64,000 bases of DNA from Prosthecobacter gellanilyticus. GTDB lineage: Bacteria > Verrucomicrobiota > Verrucomicrobiia > Verrucomicrobiales > Verrucomicrobiaceae. Numbering within the stretch: the first letter of the stretch is position 1; every line of letters begins with the position of its first letter. The notes under the pieces are model-generated. The model was not told the DNA's origin, ran no database searches, and saw only the letters and a list, made by a program, of their open reading frames with translations. The translations under genes were made by a program, and so were the position numbers. Shown here piece by piece: positions 8,688 through 16,637 of this stretch. The stretch lies in the NCBI RefSeq assembly GCF_007992435.1, contig NZ_BKAG01000001.1, positions 336,963-400,962 on the forward strand, in the 5' to 3' direction.

Positions 8688-8924
8688 TTATCGCGAGGAA
8701 CCCACCACGAACATGAGATAGATGGTGCTCATGATCGCCGAGAACATGCCCCGAGGCAGGAAGATCAGCATGGCCCAGGCAGCCGCCAGATGACGGGAAT
8801 GCCTGAGCTGCCAGACGATGAGACCCCAGAGCAGCGCCACCAGCCAGCCCCAGCGCCCTGAGAGCAGGCACAGAAAGACGAAGCCCCATCCGCTGATGTC
8901 AGCGAACAGGGCTCCAGAAGTCAT
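8688..8924 (-). CDS. Small hydrophobic membrane protein
   Basis: This 78-residue product is mostly hydrophobic: a helix around GWGFVFLCLLSGRWGWLVALLWGLIVW, a short HSRH break and a second helix around AWAMLIFLPRGMFSAIMSTIYLMFVV. That makes two to three membrane segments. It starts 25 bases after the helicase stop codon on the same strand, so it may be cotranscribed with the helicase. I do not recognise a family. The even hydrophobic pattern and tight spacing favour a real gene over chance. Confidence 0.5.
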   Translation of the reverse strand: MTSGALFADISGWGFVFLCLLSGRWGWLVALLWGLIVWQLRHSRHLAAAWAMLIFLPRGMFSAIMSTIYLMFVVGSSR

Positions 8925-8949
8925 AAGACAAGGAGAGGGTGGGTATCAA

Positions 8950-11010
8950 TCAATCCCCAGCACCCTGACCGCTGTCCCAGCGACGAGGCTTGAAGCCGCC
9001 AGCACCTGGGTTGTTTCCAAAGCGCCTGCCGCCGCCAAAGCCGCCACCCGCATCGTCACGACGTGGGCCGTAGGGCTTCTTGAAGCCACCACCAGGGCCG
9101 CCTTTGAATCCGCCGCCGCCACCACCACCGTAGCCGCCGCCTGGCTTGCCACCATAGCCACCGCCACCACCGCCGAAGCGTGGTTTGCCACCGTAGCCGC
9201 CGCCACCACCACCGCCGTAACCGCCACCCACATCTTCACGACGCGGGCCTTCGTCACGTGCCGGGCCTTCATCACGACGAGGAGGGCGTGGGGCCCAGTT
9301 GGCTGCGCCAGCGCTGCCTTCACGATCGGCCATGTCCATCCGCACGTCACGACCACGGAAGGTCGCGCCTTCGATGCTCGTCAGCACGGCCGGAGCCAGT
9401 GCCTCAGGGATCTCCACGAAGCTGCACTTCGGCAGCACATCGATGCTGCCAATGCTGCCCGCCGGGATCTGGCAGGTGTTGTAAATGATGCCGGCGATGT
9501 CGCCTGGGCGGGCATTGTCCATGCCGCCGATGTTGATGAAGAGGCGCTTCATGCCTTCAGCCGCCGGACGCGGGCCTGCAGGACCTGGGCGGGCGGGGCG
9601 GGGCGCGCCATCACCGCCTTGCTGGGCGCCTTCAGCACCACCTTCACGCGGAACGAATTCGCGCTGCGGGCGGTCTTTCTTCGCGGAAGCACGGTCTTCC
9701 ATGATCTGCTCACCTTCACGGGAGCCTTCCTTCATCCACAGATCCAGCAGGGCGCTGACCACATCCGTCATGTCAAAACCCGCGTCCAGCAGGCGCTGGG
9801 TGGTGTGTTCATGCTTCGTGTAGGTGCCGGCTTCCAGCGTGGCCTTGAGCTTCTCAAAGCTCTGGTCCACGAGCTTCGTCTCCACCTCTTCCTGGGATGG
9901 CACCTTCGTGCGGTCCACCTTCGCATTCGTGAAGCGCTGGATGCGCTGCATGAGGTAGATCTCACGGCCTGCCACTAGGCTCACTGCGGTGCCCTTGCGT
10001 CCCGCACGGCCTGTGCGTCCGATACGGTGCACATAGTCTTCCGTGTCATACGGCAGCTCATAGTTCACGATGAGGTCGATGTCGTTCACGTCGAGACCAC
10101 GTGCGGCCACGTCCGTGGCCACCAGCACTTCCACGTTGCCGCTGCGGAAGTTCCGCATCACGCGCTCACGCATCATCTGGTTCAAATCACCATGCAGACG
10201 GTCAGCGGCATAACCACGGGCCATGAGGGAGTCCACCACATCATCCACCGCCTTCTTCGTGTTCGCGAAAACGATGGTTAGGCGCGGGTCTTCCAGGTCC
10301 AGCACGCGGCAGAGCACTTCCGTTTTGCTGCGGCCCTGCACTTCATAGTAGCGCTGCTCGATCGTCGGCACCGTCAGCGCCTTCTGCTGGATCGTGATCG
10401 TTGCCGCGTTGTTCGTGTACCGGTCGATCAGGCGGCGGATGCGTGGGTCAAAGGTGGCGGAGAAGAAGATCGTCTGGCGCTCCTTCGGCAGAGATTCCAT
10501 CAGCTTCTCGATGTCTTCGGCGAAGCCCATGTCGAGCATCTCGTCCGCTTCATCAAAGACCAGCACTTTCAGGCCGTCGAGGCGCAGGGTGCCACGGTCC
10601 ACGAAGTCCTGGATACGGCCCGGAGTGCCGACCACGATCTGGGATCCGGCCTGCAGGGCGCGGATCTGGCGGTCATACGAGGCGCCGCCGTAGACCGGCG
10701 TGGCGCGCAGACCTTCTTTAAAGCTCACCACCTTGTGGATTTCCGCGCAGACCTGCATGGCCAGTTCACGGGTGGGGCACAGGATCAGCACCTGCGTGCG
10801 GCGGTCTGTGGGATCAGCGAGCTGGATGGCGGGCAGGCCAAAAGCCAGCGTTTTGCCGGAGCCGGTCTGGCTCTGGCCCACCACGTCACGGCCGGTCAGG
10901 GCCACGGGGATGGCCTCCGCCTGGATGGGGGAGGGTTGTTCGAAGCCCTGGGCCTGGATGGCCGCGAGCAGTTCAGGGGAGAGGCCGAGATCGGCGAATG
11001 TCTTTTCCAT
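8950..11010 (-). CDS. deaD: DEAD-box RNA helicase, DeaD/CsdA type, with glycine-rich tail
   Basis: An ATP-dependent RNA unwinding enzyme that in related bacteria helps ribosome assembly and mRNA turnover in the cold. The 686-residue product starts at MEKTFADLGLSPELL, supported by AGGA six bases upstream. Visible motifs are the Q motif (GFEQPSPIQ, 22-30), SQTGSGKT (47-54), PTRELA (79-84), DEAD (153-156), SAT, and HRIGRTGR in the second RecA domain. A DbpA-type RNA-binding domain begins near 487 (RLFINIGGMDNARPGDIAGI). The last 90 residues are low-complexity Gly/Arg/Tyr/Phe. The upstream divergent gap of 305 bases leaves room for a long structured leader. A longer frame to 11115 is probably not used. 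Confidence 0.95.
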   Translation of the reverse strand: MEKTFADLGLSPELLAAIQAQGFEQPSPIQAEAIPVALTGRDVVGQSQTGSGKTLAFGLPAIQLADPTDRRTQVLILCPTRELAMQVCAEIHKVVSFKEGLRATPVYGGASYDRQIRALQAGSQIVVGTPGRIQDFVDRGTLRLDGLKVLVFDEADEMLDMGFAEDIEKLMESLPKERQTIFFSATFDPRIRRLIDRYTNNAATITIQQKALTVPTIEQRYYEVQGRSKTEVLCRVLDLEDPRLTIVFANTKKAVDDVVDSLMARGYAADRLHGDLNQMMRERVMRNFRSGNVEVLVATDVAARGLDVNDIDLIVNYELPYDTEDYVHRIGRTGRAGRKGTAVSLVAGREIYLMQRIQRFTNAKVDRTKVPSQEEVETKLVDQSFEKLKATLEAGTYTKHEHTTQRLLDAGFDMTDVVSALLDLWMKEGSREGEQIMEDRASAKKDRPQREFVPREGGAEGAQQGGDGAPRPARPGPAGPRPAAEGMKRLFINIGGMDNARPGDIAGIIYNTCQIPAGSIGSIDVLPKCSFVEIPEALAPAVLTSIEGATFRGRDVRMDMADREGSAGAANWAPRPPRRDEGPARDEGPRREDVGGGYGGGGGGGYGGKPRFGGGGGGYGGKPGGGYGGGGGGGFKGGPGGGFKKPYGPRRDDAGGGFGGGRRFGNNPGAGGFKPRRWDSGQGAGD

Positions 11011-11315
11011 GTAGTGTCCTTGTCTAAAAACCGGCAGAAAGGCTCCAGTGAATGGGCAACCCGTCCGCCGTAAAAGCGTCCTGCACGCAGCGGGACGGGG
11101 ACACCGCCAAACCATGGCGGGCTACAAGGCAAACATCGGCCCCAAAAGGGTAGAAGCCGGAAAAACCGGTCGCGATATTCCCACACATCCTCATAAAAGC
11201 AAGCCCGCAATTGTCCGGCGGCCTTCCACGCGGCTTCCACAGGTGTTGTTAGACTGAACAGCAGCGGAAGGAGTGAGGGTCCGAAAAGCGTTATCTCTCC
11301 CCTGACCTGCCCCAG
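11011..11315. other. Divergent intergenic region, helicase versus PSD1 gene
   Basis: This gap of 305 bases holds the start-proximal control region of both flanking genes. On the helicase side lies its ribosome binding site AGGA just upstream of 11010. Inverted segments CCCGTCC/GGACGGG around 11070-11100 and CCGCC/GGCGG around 11103-11120 could fold in a leader RNA. I see no gene and no confident promoter. Confidence 0.4.
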
Positions 11316-14300
11316 ATGTCTCCCCACCGCCCAACGCTCATCTTCCTCCTGACCGCTGCCACCCTGGCAACAGTGCCAGCCTCAGCCCAGGACAAGCCAA
11401 CCTTCAACCGTGACATCCGGCCCATCCTCTCTGAAAACTGCTTCGCCTGCCACGGCTTCGACTCCAAAAAGCGCGAGGCCGATCTCCGTCTCGACACCCC
11501 CGAAGGCGCCTTCACAGAAACCGACGGCATCTTCCCCATCAAACCTGGCGACCTAACCAAAAGCGAGGTCTGGCAGCGCATCATCACCACGGATGAGGAC
11601 GACCTCATGCCGCCGAAGGACTCGCACAAAAAGCTCACCCAGGCCCAGAAGGACACCCTCAAGCGCTGGATCGAGCAAGGCGCCACCTACCAGAAGCACT
11701 GGGCCTTCGAGTCCCCTGCCCTGCCCCCGATTCCATCGGCACAAGCCCCGTCAAACTCGCCCATCGATGCCTTCCTCGCCGCTCGCCAAAATCAGGACCG
11801 CCTGAACTTCGCCGACGAAGCCCCCAAGGAAACCCTCATCCGCCGCGTCGCCTTCACCCTCACCGGCCTGCCGCCCACTCTCGCCGAGGTCGATGCCTTC
11901 CTCAAAGACACCTCACCGAAAGCTTATGAAGCCATGGTCGACCGCTACATGCAGTCCCCACGCTATGGCGAGGAGATGGCGAAGCACTGGCTGGACGTCG
12001 CACGTTATGCCGACACCCACGGCCTGCATCTCGACAACGAACGCACCATGTGGGCCTATCGCGACTGGGTCGTGCGTGCCTTCAATGCGAACCTGCCCTT
12101 CGATCAATTCACCGTCTGGCAGCTTGCCGGTGACTTGCTGCCGAATGCCACGACCGATCAAATCACCGCCACCGGCTTCTCCCGCTGCAACGTCACCACC
12201 AGCGAGGGCGGTGCCATTGATGAAGAGTATCGTCATCTCTATGCGATTGATCGTGCCTCCACACTCACCACCGCCTGGATGGGCCTAACCGGAGGTTGTG
12301 CGCAGTGTCATGATCATAAATACGATCCTCTGACTACCGCTGAGTTCTACTCGCTCTACGCCTTCTTCTACAGCGGCGCCGATCCCGCGATGGACAAGAA
12401 CATCGCCACCACGGAACCCTTCCAAAGACTGCCGAAGGACAACCAGCAAAAGACGCTGGAAGCCGCCATCCAGGCTGAAGCAGAGGCCTTGAAGGCTCTC
12501 GATGCCTCCGCGCAAAACGTCGCCTACGCCGATCCCGCCACGCTCAAGCCAGCCCCTGAGCCGCAACCCTCCACGCAGGTCCTTTTTGACGATGCCTTCC
12601 CCATCGGCACTGACGTGCGCAACACCTCCCGCAACCCCAGCGCCTGGGTCTCTGCACCCGACTACGGCACCAAGTCCGGCAGCCGCGTGCTCACCCACAC
12701 CGGCGGCCAGTTGATGGAAGACGTGATCACCCTGGCCCTCACACCGCTGACCGTGCCCGAGTCCCCGCGCATCAGCGTCTGGGCACGCACAGATCCGCAG
12801 AGCCCGCCGCGTGTGCTCAGCATCGTCAGCGGCGGTCGCCGCGTGTTTTGGGGCGAAGAAAATGCCCTCGCAGACATCCCTGCCGGCCCCATCACCCAGG
12901 TGACTCATGCCGGACCTCTGCCAAAACCCGGCACCTGGACGCAGCTCAGCTTCGACCCCTCCGTTCTTGAACTTAAAGTTGGTTCGCGCATCAGCACTCT
13001 CTCCATCCAGCAGTATGGCGGCATCGTCGCCTGGGACCTGTGCACACTCACGGGCAATCTACGAAAGTCGGAAGACACTCTCGCCTCCTTCAGCCTCTGG
13101 TGGAAAGCCGTGAGCAGCGGCAAGAAAGTCTCAGCCGATGTGCCCGCTGACCTGCTCAAGCCCCTGACCACCGATCCAGCCAAGCACACCAAGCTCCATA
13201 TTGCCGATGTGCGGGCCAAAGCACCGAAACCCGCCGCCCCGCTGACTCCGGAGGAAGAAGCCAAGGCTGTAGCAGCCGCCAAGCGCGAAGCCCAGCCCAC
13301 GATCGACAAAGAGCGTGAGGCACTACTGGGCTTCTACCTCGCCCGCATTGCACATCCAGCGAATGAGGACATCGCCACCAAGCGCAAAACCTGGGAAGCC
13401 GCGAAGGTCGCACGCTCCACCGCAGACTATGCCATCTCCGGCACCTTCGTCTTTCGTGACATGGAGACTCCACGCGAAACCTTCGTTGCCATGCGCGGTC
13501 AGTATAATAAGTTAGGCGATAAAGTCGTCCCCTCCACACCCGCCTTCCTGCCCAAGCTCGCTCAAAGCACCGAAAGAGCTTCACGCCTTGATCTCGCCAA
13601 GTGGCTCGTGGCACCCGAGCATCCTCTCACCTCACGCGTGACCGTGAACCGCTTCTGGCAGCAGATTTTTGGCATCGGCCTCGTGAAGACCAGTCATGAT
13701 TTTGGCTCGCAGAGCGAACCCCCGAGCCACGCCGAGCTGCTCGACTACCTCGCCGTCAGTTTCCAAAAGAGCGGTTGGGACATCAAAAGGCTCATCAAAG
13801 AGCTCCTCATGACCCAAGCCTTCCGCCAGGACTGTAAAACGAGTTTTCCAACTCGTTCCGGTAGCGGTTCAGACAACGGGTTGGAAAACCCGTTCTACAC
13901 CGACCCCGAAAACCGCCTGCTCGCACGTGGCCCGCGCATCCGTCTGGATGCCGAGCAGATCCGTGACAACGCGCTCTTCGTTAGCGGCCTCATCAACCTT
14001 GAAGTCGGTGGCCGCGGCGTGCGCACCTATCAGCCGCCAAACATCTGGGAACCCGTGGGTTATGGCGATAGCAACACCCGCTACTACCTCCAGGATCACG
14101 GCCCGTCGCTCTATCGCCGCAGCCTCTACAGCTTCCTGAAGCGCACCGCCCCACCGCCCTTCATGAGCAATTTTGACGCACCGAACCGCGAGCAAAGCTG
14201 CACCCGCCGCGAGCGCAGCAACACCCCCTTGCAGGCCCTTCAGCTCATGAACGACGTGCAGCATTTTGAAGCCGCCCGTGCCTTGGCTGAGCGCACGCTC

Positions 14301-14570
14301 CAAGAAGGTGGCAAAGACGACGCCGCACGCTTGAACTGGCTCTTCCGCACGGTCCTCAGCCGTGATCCCGATGCCCAGGAATCCACCATGCTCACCGCCG
14401 CCCTCCTCAAGCAGCGCGAACTCTACAAAGCCGACCCCGCCGCCGCCGAAAAAGCCATCCACACCGGCGAATCCAAGCCCAAAGGCATTGCATCACCCAT
14501 TGAAACCGCCTCCTGGACCCTCATGGCCAACTTGGTTCTGAACCTGGATGAGACCGTGATGCGAAACTGA
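11316..14570 (+). CDS. PSD1/planctomycete cytochrome c protein (DUF1549-DUF1553)
   Basis: This 1084-residue secreted protein begins with a signal peptide (MSPHRPTLIFLLTAATLATV...ASAQ). Next come the planctomycete-type cytochrome c domain with CFACH at 42-46 and the DUF1549 region (SPIDAFLAARQNQDRL, RVAFTLTGLPPTLAEVDAFL, HWLDVARYADTHG). A jelly-roll-like insertion follows at about 420-620 (SGSRVLTHTGGQ, ISVWARTDPQ). DUF1553 closes the protein (LDLAKWLVAPEHPLTSRVTVNRFWQQIFGIG, ENRLLARGPRIRLDAEQIRDNAL). The family is abundant in Planctomycetes and Verrucomicrobia, often in polysaccharide-related clusters, but its biochemical role is not settled. A 65-bp double palindrome sits in frame at residues 840-861. 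Here the gene stands alone. Confidence 0.92.
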   Translation: MSPHRPTLIFLLTAATLATVPASAQDKPTFNRDIRPILSENCFACHGFDSKKREADLRLDTPEGAFTETDGIFPIKPGDLTKSEVWQRIITTDEDDLMPPKDSHKKLTQAQKDTLKRWIEQGATYQKHWAFESPALPPIPSAQAPSNSPIDAFLAARQNQDRLNFADEAPKETLIRRVAFTLTGLPPTLAEVDAFLKDTSPKAYEAMVDRYMQSPRYGEEMAKHWLDVARYADTHGLHLDNERTMWAYRDWVVRAFNANLPFDQFTVWQLAGDLLPNATTDQITATGFSRCNVTTSEGGAIDEEYRHLYAIDRASTLTTAWMGLTGGCAQCHDHKYDPLTTAEFYSLYAFFYSGADPAMDKNIATTEPFQRLPKDNQQKTLEAAIQAEAEALKALDASAQNVAYADPATLKPAPEPQPSTQVLFDDAFPIGTDVRNTSRNPSAWVSAPDYGTKSGSRVLTHTGGQLMEDVITLALTPLTVPESPRISVWARTDPQSPPRVLSIVSGGRRVFWGEENALADIPAGPITQVTHAGPLPKPGTWTQLSFDPSVLELKVGSRISTLSIQQYGGIVAWDLCTLTGNLRKSEDTLASFSLWWKAVSSGKKVSADVPADLLKPLTTDPAKHTKLHIADVRAKAPKPAAPLTPEEEAKAVAAAKREAQPTIDKEREALLGFYLARIAHPANEDIATKRKTWEAAKVARSTADYAISGTFVFRDMETPRETFVAMRGQYNKLGDKVVPSTPAFLPKLAQSTERASRLDLAKWLVAPEHPLTSRVTVNRFWQQIFGIGLVKTSHDFGSQSEPPSHAELLDYLAVSFQKSGWDIKRLIKELLMTQAFRQDCKTSFPTRSGSGSDNGLENPFYTDPENRLLARGPRIRLDAEQIRDNALFVSGLINLEVGGRGVRTYQPPNIWEPVGYGDSNTRYYLQDHGPSLYRRSLYSFLKRTAPPPFMSNFDAPNREQSCTRRERSNTPLQALQLMNDVQHFEAARALAERTLQEGGKDDAARLNWLFRTVLSRDPDAQESTMLTAALLKQRELYKADPAAAEKAIHTGESKPKGIASPIETASWTLMANLVLNLDETVMRN
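13834..13898. repeat. Double-palindrome element inserted in frame in the PSD1 gene
   Basis: Two 24-bp arms (13834-13857 and 13875-13898) are inverted copies of each other with three mismatches, separated by 17 bases. Each arm is itself palindromic: AACGAG..CTCGTT on the left, AACGGG..CCCGTT on the right, both around a TTTTCC/GGAAAA core. It encodes about 22 residues (KTSFPTRSGSGS, NGLENPFYT) just before the conserved DPENRLLARGPR block. Confidence 0.75.
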
Positions 14571-14610
14571 CTGCTCCTGTCACTTCCAACTCACCAGGAC
14601 TCCCCCACTC

Positions 14611-14672
14611 CACCCCATCGGAATGGGGTGGTACGACTGCTCCCCACGTACAACCCCATTCCAATGGGGTTG
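14611..14672. repeat. Intergenic double-palindrome element (ACCCCATTCC..AATGGGGT type)
   Basis: Left arm 14611-14634 and right arm 14648-14672 are inverted near-copies separated by 13 bases. Each arm is itself a hairpin (ACCCCAT/ATGGGGT) with a GTAC flank. The architecture matches the element inside the PSD1 gene 700 bases upstream, with the GTA flanks facing inward instead of outward. It lies in the 281-base gap between the PSD1 and ABC permease genes, which otherwise shows nothing I can name. Confidence 0.7.
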
Positions 14673-14851
14673 CATCCCGATCTTCCCTAGAGTCCGCAGA
14701 ACTCAAGGTCATCCACGATGAAGCTTCCAGAAAAATCATCCTGCCCCTAATCATCCTGTCTGGTTTAAGGCTCTGTTATTCTCCCAAGATTGACAACACC
14801 CCGCCTGTCCGCTTGAACCTTCACCTACTCTTGTTTGTCATCACCCCCCGC

Positions 14852-15733
14852 ATGACCCCGTCTTTCTCCCTCTCCCGCATCTGGACCCTGGCCACCGCCA
14901 CGGTGACCCAGCTCCTGCGGATGAAGATCATGGCCTTTCTGCTGATCTTCTGCGTCATCGTCGTGGCCGCCGGCTTCGCCTTCCCGGTGATGAACCCTGA
15001 GCAGCAGCTGAAGCTGCTCAAAGACGTCTCTTTCGGCGCGCTGCAGCTCTTCAGCATCGTCATCGCCGTCTGCGCCACCGCGCTTCTGCTGCCGCGTGAT
15101 CTTGAGGACCGCACGCTCTACACCATCCTCTCCAAGCCCGTGCCACGCTTTGAATACCTGCTCGGCAAGCTCTTCGGGGTGCTCATTCTCATCGGCGCCG
15201 GACTGCTCATCATGGACATCGCCTTCAGCGGTGTGCTGTGGCTGCGGCAGTCATTTGTTCTGACACAGTCCGTTTCCGCGCTTCAGCAGGAAGGTGCAGC
15301 CACTCCGGAAGCCATCGCGCAGTTGAATGCTTTTGTGGGGAAGCAGGGACTCACCTGGAACCTGCACCTCGGTGTGGTGGCTATCTTCTTCAAAGCCGCA
15401 GTGATCACGGCCCTGACGCTGATGATCTCCTGCTTTGCCAGCAGCACCTTGTTCACGATTGTGATCTCCTTCTTCGTCACCATCGCCGGACATGGCCAGG
15501 GGCTGATCCGCGAATACTTTTTCACCGGGCAGGGAGGTGTGGTCAAGAAAGTCTTGTCCGCGCTTCTGGCCGTTGTGACACCGGACATGGCCGTCTTCGA
15601 CATCATCGACAACGTCATCAATGGCGAGCTCGTGACGCTCGCGGCCTTTGGCATGATGGCCGGCATCACCGCCACCTATCTCGTGGGTTACTCCGTGGTC
15701 TCTCATCTGCTCTTCGTGGAGAAAGAACTTTGA
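14852..15733 (+). CDS. ABC-2 type transporter permease
   Basis: The product is a 293-residue integral membrane protein when started at MTPSFSLSRIWTLATATVTQLLRMK; a start at 14813 adds 13 residues. Hydrophobic helices are visible at MAFLLIFCVIVVAAGFAF, GALQLFSIVIAVCATALLL, LLGKLFGVLILIGAGLLIMDIAF, VAIFFKAAVITALTLMISCF, LFTIVISFFVTIAGHG and the C-terminal GMMAGITATYLVGYSVVSHLLF. The motif LPRDLEDRTLYTILSKPVPRFEYLLGK is typical of ABC-2 permeases of the NosY/gliding type. The matching ATPase gene is not in the window. The next gene follows after 19 bases and is probably cotranscribed. Confidence 0.85.
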   Translation: MTPSFSLSRIWTLATATVTQLLRMKIMAFLLIFCVIVVAAGFAFPVMNPEQQLKLLKDVSFGALQLFSIVIAVCATALLLPRDLEDRTLYTILSKPVPRFEYLLGKLFGVLILIGAGLLIMDIAFSGVLWLRQSFVLTQSVSALQQEGAATPEAIAQLNAFVGKQGLTWNLHLGVVAIFFKAAVITALTLMISCFASSTLFTIVISFFVTIAGHGQGLIREYFFTGQGGVVKKVLSALLAVVTPDMAVFDIIDNVINGELVTLAAFGMMAGITATYLVGYSVVSHLLFVEKEL

Positions 15734-15752
15734 CTGGATCTGCTCTGACGAC

Positions 15753-16556
15753 ATGAAACGGAAGCTCCAGGCTCTCATCGTGCTCCTGCTCCTCGGCGCA
15801 GTCCGCCTGCCCATGGAGCAGTATGTCACGCACTACTACCGCACTACCGGCCTGCTCAGCGCGCCTCTGAGCCTGGGCCTGCGGGACAACCTCAGCCAGA
15901 TGGGCTTTGCGGCTTCGCTGGGCGGCCTGCGCTCGTTGGTGGCCACGATCAGCTACCTTCGCGCTTATCGTGAATGGGAGAATGTGAACTGGGCCAAGGT
16001 GGACAGCCTCATGCAGCTCACCACCAACCTGCAGCCACGCTATGAAAACTACTGGGACGAAGCCGCCTGGCACATGGCTTACAACGCCGCCTCGGCCTAC
16101 CTCTACGATGAGAAGATCGAGACCGATGTCCGCACCTCACTCTACAAAGAGCATGTCCAGCGGGGCATTGATATCCTGAAAAGGGGCCTGCAGTTCACGC
16201 CGGAGAGCGCCCGCCTGTGGAGCACTCTTGGGGACATCTACGCGAACCGAACCGAGAACCCACGTGAAGCCACTCTTGCCGCCGAGGCTTATCTGCAGGT
16301 GTTTCGTCTCAGTCGAAACGAGCGCTACGCACGCTTTGCGGCCCACCAGTATTCGCTGACCCCGGACCCCGCCAAATGGCGCAAAGCGTATGACATGCTC
16401 TCCGCTTTCTACCAGAAGAAGCGGGTCAGCGCCACCTTGCTCGACGACCTCAAGAAGCTGGAGGTAAAGCTGAACATTCCCTTTCCCCAGCGCATTCCGA
16501 CTCCCGGCATCCCGATCGAGGCCCCTGCCGATCCTTACACGGGAGTGTATAGGTAG
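15753..16556 (+). CDS. TPR-like membrane-anchored protein of unknown function
   Basis: The 267-residue product begins with a signal-anchor (MKRKLQALIVLLLLGAVRLP). Helical repeats follow: YENYWDEAAWHMAYNAASAYLYDE, the pair HVQRGIDILKRGLQFTPESARLWSTLGDIYANR and REATLAAEAYLQVFRLSRN. These have the alternating small/large spacing of tetratricopeptide repeats. The C terminus is proline-rich (PFPQRIPTPGIPIEAP). It lies 19 bases after the ABC permease gene, so a partner role at the membrane is possible, but that is inference only. It ends 17 bases before a bidirectional terminator. Confidence 0.7.
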   Translation: MKRKLQALIVLLLLGAVRLPMEQYVTHYYRTTGLLSAPLSLGLRDNLSQMGFAASLGGLRSLVATISYLRAYREWENVNWAKVDSLMQLTTNLQPRYENYWDEAAWHMAYNAASAYLYDEKIETDVRTSLYKEHVQRGIDILKRGLQFTPESARLWSTLGDIYANRTENPREATLAAEAYLQVFRLSRNERYARFAAHQYSLTPDPAKWRKAYDMLSAFYQKKRVSATLLDDLKKLEVKLNIPFPQRIPTPGIPIEAPADPYTGVYR

Positions 16557-16573
16557 GCAGGCGAGGTCTAACA

Positions 16574-16604
16574 AAAAGCCCGGAGCTTCACGCTCCGGGC
16601 TTTT
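16574..16604 (+). terminator. Bidirectional intrinsic terminator
   Basis: A perfect 13-bp stem AAAAGCCCGGAGC (16574-16586) / GCTCCGGGCTTTT (16592-16604) closes a 5-base loop. Runs of A on one side and T on the other let it work for both the TPR-like gene and the convergent beta-propeller gene. Confidence 0.9.
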
Positions 16605-16637
16605 GATTGATTCACTTTAAGGGATGTAACCGATCAC

